Source of the DNA: an uncultured Crocinitomix sp.
GTDB taxonomy: Bacteria > Bacteroidota > Bacteroidia > Flavobacteriales_D > Crocinitomicaceae
NCBI GenBank assembly: GCA_937136425.1
Contig: CAKZON010000070.1
Coordinates: 62,001 to 126,000, forward strand
Length of the DNA: 64,000 nucleotides
Direction of reading: 5' to 3'
A program made the position numbers and the translations under genes. The notes below the pieces were generated by a model, which made no database searches, was not told the DNA's origin, and worked only from the letters and a program-made list of their open reading frames with translations. This document shows, piece after piece, positions 54,228-60,770 of the stretch (its first letter is position 1; every line of letters begins with the position of its first letter).

Positions 54228-54884
54228 ATGAAAAATACAATTTACCTTATTACAGGTGTTCTTTTGTTTGCTGTTGCATCTTGCGGTGGTAACAATTATG
54301 ATGACAGCTATTTTGATGGCGATTTATTCGAATCATCTTATGTAGTATATCTTGACAATGCTCTTGACACAACAGCTATTGTTGCCATTACTCAAGAAGG
54401 AAATGACAGCACAATGGAGTATGAAGTGATTGGATATGGTATGCACGAAATTGAACTAAGTGAAGCAAAATATCACGTAACAGCTACTACTGTTACTGAT
54501 TCTGTTTTCTTAGATGAAGATTTTGAAATTGATGGATCAAGCTATACTTATAACCTTAACTTAACTAAAGCTGATTATATTTTAGAGCGTGTAACTTACG
54601 TTGTAAGTGAAAATCCAGAATTATATACTACTAACGATAGCTTTACTTATAACGGTAAAACTTATGATGATATTGATGCTAGTGTGATTGAAGGTCAATT
54701 ATTAGTTCCTTCTAGCTGGGATTATAATATCGAAGATGAGATGCCGGATGAAGTAACAATCTACGGTGATCAAAACAAAACAACTAAAACAAAATTATAT
54801 CGTTCTGAAACGTTTGTATTATACCTTGAGCTTTTTGAGTTATTTGGTGATATGGATCTAGGAGACGAATATGGAGATTACTAG
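54228..54884 (+). CDS. Acidic lipoprotein of unknown function
   Basis: The 218-residue product has the signal MKNTIYLITGVLLFAVASCGGNN, lipobox ASC at residues 17-19. The mature chain is Asp/Glu-rich and consists of strand-like segments (YVVYLDNALDTTAIVAITQ, HEIELSEAKYHVTATTVT, YNLNLTKADYILERVTYVV) that could form a beta-sandwich. A near -7 box TACCTTCG (54160-54167) lies 60 bases before the ATG. It is transcribed alone and ends at a terminator shared with the convergent gene. Function unknown. Confidence 0.75.
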   Translation: MKNTIYLITGVLLFAVASCGGNNYDDSYFDGDLFESSYVVYLDNALDTTAIVAITQEGNDSTMEYEVIGYGMHEIELSEAKYHVTATTVTDSVFLDEDFEIDGSSYTYNLNLTKADYILERVTYVVSENPELYTTNDSFTYNGKTYDDIDASVIEGQLLVPSSWDYNIEDEMPDEVTIYGDQNKTTKTKLYRSETFVLYLELFELFGDMDLGDEYGDY

Positions 54885-54908
54885 TCAATAGTTTTCCTCA
54901 AATTTTTG

Positions 54909-54943
54909 AATGGCAATTAGTTTACACTAATTGCCATTTTTGT
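54909..54943. terminator. Shared terminator between convergent genes
   Basis: A perfect 13-bp stem AATGGCAATTAGT / ACTAATTGCCATT (54909-54921 and 54926-54938) with a 4-base loop is followed by a T-run on the plus strand (54937-54941). An A/T-rich stretch on the minus side (complement of 54903-54907) serves the other direction. The TAG stop of the minus-strand membrane gene lies within the stem. Confidence 0.88.
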
Positions 54944-55595
54944 TTTCAAGAGGTTCTTCTTTTTCACCTTCAATCAATTTTTCAACTAAGTCTGGAATCA
55001 GTTCTTTTCGGCGTCCAATGGTTTCAAAAAAGGACTTTAAGAATAAAATCATCAGAATTAGAAAGACGGCAGGAATAATAACCGAAAGTCCAAATGCGTC
55101 CAATGAACTCCCCAACAGGAAAGCACTCATTAATATAATGACCATAGAACCAAACACTACCAACCCTATTCCGAGTAACGTCACATTTCTTGACCAATCC
55201 TTTATACTTCCTTTTTCAATATACTTACCCAAATAATAGTCAAAAATAAATTCATACTTATTTTGACTTACTAATTCCTTTGCTAAAAAGTGATTCTTTT
55301 TATTGTAGTACTCAATCCCTATTTTTTCAATTGAAAATCGAGTGACCAGATAATTCTGAATACTTAATCCAGATAGCCCCAACAAAACAAACATTACCAT
55401 TGTAGTTAAAAAATAGTATGCATTGGGGTATTCCTGTACATTAATATTAATAAATGGTATATCTGCCTCAAACGATTCACTGAAATAGGTTATCAAAAAA
55501 GTTATGATTGATATAATCAACAAAAACAAATAACGATCAGCCTTTTTTCCTATTTCAGCTGCATTAGAAAACAAGATTTTTTGAGTATCGAACAT
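54927..55595 (-). CDS. Multi-pass membrane protein of unknown function
   Basis: The 222-residue protein has four or five membrane segments: YLFLLIISIITFLITYF (residues 20-37), YYFLTTMVMFVLLGLSGL, VTLLGIGLVVFGSMVIILMSAFLLG, GLSVIIPAVFLILMILFL. A soluble loop of about 60 residues sits between the second and third. The C-terminus is acidic (LVEKLIEGEKEEPLENKNGN). No transporter or enzyme motif is visible. It is convergent with the lipoprotein gene at 54228 and shares its terminator. I do not recognise a family. Confidence 0.7.
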   Translation of the reverse strand: MFDTQKILFSNAAEIGKKADRYLFLLIISIITFLITYFSESFEADIPFININVQEYPNAYYFLTTMVMFVLLGLSGLSIQNYLVTRFSIEKIGIEYYNKKNHFLAKELVSQNKYEFIFDYYLGKYIEKGSIKDWSRNVTLLGIGLVVFGSMVIILMSAFLLGSSLDAFGLSVIIPAVFLILMILFLKSFFETIGRRKELIPDLVEKLIEGEKEEPLENKNGN

Positions 55596-55708
55596 AAATT
55601 TGGGTTTAATAATACATTCCCAAATTAAACATTATTCTTTTGAAAAACTTAAATACTAATGGATTATGACTTTTTTGACAGTAATTTTCAGCATATCAAA
55701 ATTACAAG

Positions 55709-57220
55709 TTAGCCTTCTAACACCAATAATTCTTCAATCATTTTACGGTCATTACAAAGCCGTGGAACCTTATGTTGGCCTCCCAATTTGTTTTTAGATT
55801 TTAACCATTTTTCAAACAAGCCCTTACTCGCACTATGAACCAATGGAGCTCTTAAGGTCACATCTCCCGTTCTTTTCACATTATAATCCATGTTTATTGT
55901 GCGCAGTTCTTCATCTAATACTTGCGTAAAGGCCGCCAATGATTTTGGAGCTGACCTAAATTCAATTAACCACTCGTGCTTACCTGATTTTGACGCCTCC
56001 ATATAAACAGGAGCAACGGTATACTCTGCAATATCTGCATCCGTTTTTTCACATGCTAAGCGAATGGCCATTTCTGCATGTTCTACCTCTAATTTTTCAC
56101 CAAATGAATTAATAAAGCTCTTTGTTCGTCCTGTTATCTTAAATCGATACGGCGTTTTATTTGTAAAACGAATTGTATCACCAATTACGTAACGCCACAA
56201 GCCAGCATTAGTGGTAATCACCAAAGCATAATTTACACCTAACTCAACTTCATTTAACGGAATTACTTTTTTTGAATTAACATCATCAAATTCATCCATT
56301 GGAATAAATTCAAAAAAAGTGCCGTAATCTAGCATCAACAATAACTCGTTTTTCCCAAAATCATCTTGAATTCCAAAAAATCCTTCGCTTGAGTTATAAG
56401 TCTCAACATAATGCATGTCATCAAACGGAATGATTTTTTTAAACTGATCTCGATAAGGTTCAAAATTAACACCACCGTGCATAAACAATTCCAAGTTCGG
56501 CCAAACCTCACGCAAATGTTTTTTTCCTGTAATTTCAAGTACCCTATTACATAAAATAAGTGTCCAACTTGGCACACCGGCTAAAATATAAATGTCTTGA
56601 TCTATAGTAGACTCTGCAAGGCGTTCAATCTTTTCCTCCCACTTGCTCATTAAAGCAATTTCTTTTGCGGGTGTTCTTCTTAACTCTGCCCACCAAGGCA
56701 TATTTTTAAGAATTATTGCTGAAATATCACCGAAATAGGAATCAGAAGTCAAATAATTAACTTTTGCACTTCCTCCTAATATTAAATGTTTGCCTTTATA
56801 TAGTTTTCTACCTGGAATCTGATTGTAATATAAGCTTAGTAAATCCTTACCACCTTTATAATGACAATCATATAATGACTCTTTTGAAACGGGTAAAATC
56901 TTAATCTTATCGCCCATAGTGCCAGAGGTTTGAGCAAACCATTTTACGTCAGAATCCCACAAAACATTTTGCTCTTTATCTAATAAACGCTTAATGTAAG
57001 GTTCCAGAATCTGATAATTAGATAGTGGTACTTTTTGATTAAAATCTTCGTAAGAATGGATGTTTTCAAAGTCATATTTCTTGCCCCATTCTGTTTTTGA
57101 ACCACGAGCAATTAAATCTGCAAAAACATCCCCTTGCACCTCAAAAGGATATTGCTTAAATAAATCAATTTGGTGAATCCGCTTTTTTATTATCCAAGAA
57201 AACAATGAATTAAGCGGCAT
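55709..57220 (-). CDS. GH3-family (auxin-responsive promoter family) acyl-acid-amido synthetase-like protein
   Basis: The 503-residue protein matches the GH3 superfamily. Adenylate-forming features include FAQTSGTMGDKIKILPVSKESL (P-loop-like), YVETYNSSEGFFGIQDDFGKNELLLMLDYGTFFEFIP and the A8-type ALVITTNAGLWRYVIGDTIRF, then KITGRTKSFINSFGEKL and the C-terminal ELRTINMDYNVKR. Plant GH3 enzymes join amino acids to plant hormones. Bacterial members are widespread in Bacteroidota but have no proven substrate. It is probably cytoplasmic. It lies upstream of nothing on its strand and downstream of a 37-residue ORF. Confidence 0.87.
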   Translation of the reverse strand: MPLNSLFSWIIKKRIHQIDLFKQYPFEVQGDVFADLIARGSKTEWGKKYDFENIHSYEDFNQKVPLSNYQILEPYIKRLLDKEQNVLWDSDVKWFAQTSGTMGDKIKILPVSKESLYDCHYKGGKDLLSLYYNQIPGRKLYKGKHLILGGSAKVNYLTSDSYFGDISAIILKNMPWWAELRRTPAKEIALMSKWEEKIERLAESTIDQDIYILAGVPSWTLILCNRVLEITGKKHLREVWPNLELFMHGGVNFEPYRDQFKKIIPFDDMHYVETYNSSEGFFGIQDDFGKNELLLMLDYGTFFEFIPMDEFDDVNSKKVIPLNEVELGVNYALVITTNAGLWRYVIGDTIRFTNKTPYRFKITGRTKSFINSFGEKLEVEHAEMAIRLACEKTDADIAEYTVAPVYMEASKSGKHEWLIEFRSAPKSLAAFTQVLDEELRTINMDYNVKRTGDVTLRAPLVHSASKGLFEKWLKSKNKLGGQHKVPRLCNDRKMIEELLVLEG

Positions 57221-57293
57221 GAAAAGAATAGTTTATATCAAAAAGACCCTTTAGCTGTCGCTAATGAGCCCTCAATATTATTCAGCAATAAGT

Positions 57294-57407
57294 TTATCCA
57301 AAGAAAATAGTTCCAAAGATAATAACCAAACAAATTACGACATAAATCGGAACTAAAATAGACGTTGAGTCGTCAAAATACGGGCGATCTGATTTTTCCT
57401 CTGACAT
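57294..57407 (-). CDS. 37-residue single-pass membrane protein
   Basis: This small frame starts at ATG 57407 and ends with TAA 57294-57296. The product begins MSEEKSDRPYFDDSTSILVP, followed by the membrane helix IYVVICLVIIFGTIFFG to the end. The charged N-terminal half and C-terminal membrane helix fit a tail-anchored small protein. A near -7 box TATATTTA (57422-57429, minus strand) lies 14 bases upstream. Codon choice and composition match the neighbours, and no overlapping gene explains it. It precedes the GH3-like gene on the same strand (73 bases). Conservation cannot be judged here. Confidence 0.6.
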   Translation of the reverse strand: MSEEKSDRPYFDDSTSILVPIYVVICLVIIFGTIFFG

Positions 57408-57576
57408 GATAATTTTTTTTGTAAATATAAGTAAGAATCCTTAAAATGCGAATACTTTTTAAGTTTTTTGGTGCTTTTTTCCTCTTGCCTTCCAAGAACC
57501 ATATCCTTTTTGTTGTTTGAAAAAAAAATCAAGGCTAAAATTTTTGTAACTTTAGAGAACAAGAAACGCTTATTTC

Positions 57577-59916
57577 ATGAAAAAATTTACACTATTACTG
57601 GCAATTTTGTGCCTTCCATTTATTGGGTACAACCAATTACTATATTCAAAAGTTAAAATTTACGCTACAAATATTGAACTTGCAGAGGTAAGTCAATTAG
57701 GCGTAACTATTGATCACGGAGAACATAAAGCAAATGAATGGTTTATCGCAGATTTATCATCATTAGATATTCAAATCTTGGTCGACAATGGTGTTAGCCA
57801 TGAGATCTTAATAGAAGATGTAGCCACTTATTATGCTGAACATATTACTGACGCATCTCCTAAAGCAGATCGCGTTGATTGCCCTGAAACTGGAGGAGGT
57901 TCTGGTTCTGGCCCAGTTACTCCAGAAAATTTTGAACTAGGTTCAATGGGGGGATACTATACATACGAAGAGTATTTGGCGGAATTAGATGAGATGTACG
58001 CCGCATATCCTGAATTAATTACTGAAAAAGATGGAATTAGCGATTTTGAAACATGGGAAGGTCGCCCAATCCATTGGGTAAAAATTTCTGATAATCCGAA
58101 TGTAGACGAAGATGAAAAAGAAGTAATGTACTCGGCAATTCATCATGCACGTGAACCTATGAGTTTATCGCAAACAATATTTTACATGTGGTATGTTTTA
58201 GAAAACTACGGAACAAATGATGAAATCACTTATTTGGTTGACAATACAGAAATGTACTTTGTACCTATGATTAATCCTGATGGATATAAATATAACCATA
58301 CAACTAACCCTGGCGGGGGTGGAATGCACAGAAAAAATAGAAATCCTGACATAGGGTGGTCTAATAAAGGAGTAGATTTAAATAGAAACTACTCATATCA
58401 TTGGGATGAAGCAGGCACCTCTCCAGATGAAAATAGTGATGTATTTGCAGGAGATCACGCATTCTCCGAACCAGAAACACAAGCGATTAAATGGTTTTGT
58501 GAAAACCACGAATTTGAATTTGCCTTTAACGCACACGCGCACGGCGATTTATTATTATTCCCTATTGGCTGGGCAACTGACGAGTATGCTGAAGATCATG
58601 ATTATTTCCAAACCTACTCTAACCACATGGCAATGCACAATGGTTATAGTCCAGTAAAGGCTACAGATTTATACCCTGCGGCTGGAGATTCAGATGACTG
58701 GATGTATATAGATGAAGAAACTGAAATTTTTGCAATGACGCCAGAAGTTGGAGATGCTTTTTGGCCTCCGAGTTCAGCTATTATACCAACATGTAAAGAA
58801 ATGTTCTTTCCTAATATCGTGTTATCTCATTTGCCACATGTATATGGTGTAACTACTGACCTAAAACCAAGTAAAATTGAAGAAATGACAGGATATTTTG
58901 ACTATAAATTAGAACGCCTTGGTTTACAAGACGGTCCAATTGTAGTTTCAATGACTGCGTTAACCGGGATTGAATCACTTGGTGGTGGAAATATGCACAG
59001 TTTAGATTTAATGGAAATTATTGAAGATTCTATTAGTTATGAATTAGAACCAGGTATTTCTTTTGGTGATGAAATCAAGTTTGTTTTACATACTGATAAC
59101 GGAACTTGGACAAGAAATGATACAATCACTAAAACATTTGGAGCTGGAACCGAAGTATTTTTTGATGACTGCTCGGATCTTTTCCATTGGACAGGTGAAT
59201 GGGATTTTACTAACGAAGTGTTCTATTCTCCATCTAATTGCATTACCGACAGTCCATATGATGACACCTACGGAAATAATGTAGAGAAAGAAATTGAATT
59301 AGACGAAACATTCTCTTTCTCACATGCAACCTATGCTTATGTTAACTTCCGAGCACAATGGGAAATTGAAAATGACTATGATTATGTTCATTTTATGATT
59401 TCTACCGACGGAGGTGACAGTTGGTTACCACTATGCGGAAAATATACTAATACAGGAGTTGCTAACCAAAATGAAGGAGAAGGCGAACCGTTGTATGATG
59501 GATTGCAAATGGATTGGATTCTTGAAGAAGTAGATTTGAGCGATTATTTAGAAGAATCAGATATTCGATTCAAATTTTTATTAGTTACTGATGGTGGATT
59601 GCAAATGGACGGTTTCTATTTTGATGACTTTGCAGTTTATACAGATGGATTTGATGATAGCGGTATTAATGAATTAACAAATGATGCTATTTCTGTTTAT
59701 CCAAATCCTGCTACAGATGTTTTAAATATTAAAATCGCTAGCCATGTTGATGTACAATCGGTAACAATTCAAAATGAACTTGGGCAAACTGTACAAGCGT
59801 TTAATGGCAACACCAATGTGCTATCAATTGATCATTTAGCTGAAGGTATTTACTATGTGCAGGTGGTTGACAGTGGAAATACCGTAATTACGAAAAGGTT
59901 TACGGTTATTCGATAA
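57577..59916 (+). CDS. Zinc carboxypeptidase (M14) with T9SS sorting domain
   Basis: The 779-residue protease has a signal (MKKFTLLLAILCLPFIGYNQ), a propeptide-like region to about 120, then the M14 domain. Zinc ligands are His and Glu of AIHHAREPMS and the later His of FNAHAHGDLLLFP; MINPDGY, MHRKNRNP and DLNRNYSYHW give the substrate pocket. EIFAMTPEVGDAFWPP holds the catalytic Glu. A C-terminal jelly-roll region (about 535-690, FFDDCSDLFHWTGEWDF) and a type A sorting domain (VYPNPATDVLNIKIAS...GIYYVQVVD) follow. It should be secreted by T9SS and remove C-terminal residues from peptides. A near -7 box TAACTTTA lies 22 bases before ATG. Confidence 0.92.
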   Translation: MKKFTLLLAILCLPFIGYNQLLYSKVKIYATNIELAEVSQLGVTIDHGEHKANEWFIADLSSLDIQILVDNGVSHEILIEDVATYYAEHITDASPKADRVDCPETGGGSGSGPVTPENFELGSMGGYYTYEEYLAELDEMYAAYPELITEKDGISDFETWEGRPIHWVKISDNPNVDEDEKEVMYSAIHHAREPMSLSQTIFYMWYVLENYGTNDEITYLVDNTEMYFVPMINPDGYKYNHTTNPGGGGMHRKNRNPDIGWSNKGVDLNRNYSYHWDEAGTSPDENSDVFAGDHAFSEPETQAIKWFCENHEFEFAFNAHAHGDLLLFPIGWATDEYAEDHDYFQTYSNHMAMHNGYSPVKATDLYPAAGDSDDWMYIDEETEIFAMTPEVGDAFWPPSSAIIPTCKEMFFPNIVLSHLPHVYGVTTDLKPSKIEEMTGYFDYKLERLGLQDGPIVVSMTALTGIESLGGGNMHSLDLMEIIEDSISYELEPGISFGDEIKFVLHTDNGTWTRNDTITKTFGAGTEVFFDDCSDLFHWTGEWDFTNEVFYSPSNCITDSPYDDTYGNNVEKEIELDETFSFSHATYAYVNFRAQWEIENDYDYVHFMISTDGGDSWLPLCGKYTNTGVANQNEGEGEPLYDGLQMDWILEEVDLSDYLEESDIRFKFLLVTDGGLQMDGFYFDDFAVYTDGFDDSGINELTNDAISVYPNPATDVLNIKIASHVDVQSVTIQNELGQTVQAFNGNTNVLSIDHLAEGIYYVQVVDSGNTVITKRFTVIR

Positions 59917-59919
59917 GAA

Positions 59920-60582
59920 TCAACCCATATAACGGTATCCTACCCCTTTAACAGTGCGAATAATTCCTGTCCCAAACTTTTCTCTAAGTTTACGGACATG
60001 AACATCTATGGTACGATCACTAATTTTTGGATCACCCCAGACACTAGCTAAAATCTCGTCACGTCTAAATACTTTATTGGGTGTACTCATTAAAAAAGAA
60101 AGCAATTCAAACTCTTTTTTAGGAATAATTGATTCTTTACCGTCTTTATGAATTGAAAAACGTTCTGGGTCTATCAGTACTTTATCATTACGCTTAGCGT
60201 CTATATTCTCTAAATTTCGCTCCAGTAACGCCTTTACTTTGTGCAATAAAACACGCATACGTACAGGCTTAACAATATAATCATCTCCTCCTGCTCTATA
60301 TCCTGCCACTTGCGAATAATCTTCTCCTCTAGCAGATAAAAATATGATATATGTATTATTTAAAGTTGGTTGCTTTCGGATTAATTCACAAACCTCAATT
60401 CCATCAATATCTGGTAACATTACATCTAAGAATATAACATCTGGCACAACCTTAATTGCGGTTGCTATTCCATCTTTACCATTACCTGAACCGTAAACTT
60501 TATACCCCTCTTTTTCAAAGTTATAAGAGAGTAGATGTAAAATATCCGGCTCATCATCTACTATCAAAATTTTATGCTCCAC
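59920..60582 (-). CDS. PhoB-like OmpR-family response regulator, GTG start, no adjacent kinase
   Basis: The 220-residue regulator has a receiver domain with Asp9/Asp10, phospho-acceptor Asp53, Ser83 and Lys105, and a winged-helix DNA-binding domain (ISDRTIDVHVRKLREKFG...TVKGVGYRYMG). LSARGEDYSQVAGYRAGGDDYIVKP is close to the PhoB type of Bacteroidota. The start is GTG 60582: no ATG or TTG precedes it in frame, and an exact -7 box (TAAATTTG, 60597-60604) is 14 bases upstream. No histidine kinase gene is present in the window, while most PhoB genes have PhoR beside them. It is divergent from receptor 2 and probably controls it. Convergent with the M14 gene (three bases). Confidence 0.9.
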   Translation of the reverse strand: MEHKILIVDDEPDILHLLSYNFEKEGYKVYGSGNGKDGIATAIKVVPDVIFLDVMLPDIDGIEVCELIRKQPTLNNTYIIFLSARGEDYSQVAGYRAGGDDYIVKPVRMRVLLHKVKALLERNLENIDAKRNDKVLIDPERFSIHKDGKESIIPKKEFELLSFLMSTPNKVFRRDEILASVWGDPKISDRTIDVHVRKLREKFGTGIIRTVKGVGYRYMG

Positions 60583-60596
60583 TACTACTTTTTTTA

Positions 60597-60604
60597 CAAA
60601 TTTA
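60597..60604 (-). promoter_or_regulatory. -7 promoter box for the response regulator
   Basis: The minus strand reads TAAATTTG, exact to TAnnTTTG, 14 bases before GTG 60582, so a leader of about ten bases. The 11-bp repeats at 60660-60681 lie 56-77 bases upstream of this box. Confidence 0.5.
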
Positions 60605-60659
60605 GAGATAAGAAATCCAGAAGATATTAATTCCCCGTTATCTATTTGTTATGCTAACC

Positions 60660-60681
60660 TCAACGCAATATTAACACAATG
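60660..60681. promoter_or_regulatory. Pho-box-like 11-bp direct repeat between the regulator and receptor 2
   Basis: Two adjoining 11-mers, TCAACGCAATA (60660-60670) and TTAACACAATG (60671-60681), match at 8 of 11 positions. Tandem 11-bp direct repeats are how PhoB-type regulators bind. Almost the same 11-mer occurs before the gene at 63935. The repeats are 60 bases upstream of the receptor -7 box and between the two divergent promoters. Confidence 0.5.
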
Positions 60682-60740
60682 TTATGTCGAATTAATGTAT
60701 TCATAACACCAATTAAAAGGCTTATAAACAACACCTGATC

Positions 60741-60748
60741 TAACTTTG
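60741..60748 (+). promoter_or_regulatory. -7 promoter box for receptor 2
   Basis: TAACTTTG is exact to TAnnTTTG, 22 bases before ATG 60771. No TTG stands at the -33 position; activation by a bound regulator could compensate. Confidence 0.5.
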
Positions 60749-60770
60749 CAAAAAATTAAGAACAGCTAAA

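Noticed and set aside
57353..57562. 69-residue minus-strand frame overlapping the 37-residue gene and the M14 upstream region
   Set aside because: Lys-rich, low complexity, no homology-like features, and it reads through the promoter of the M14 gene.
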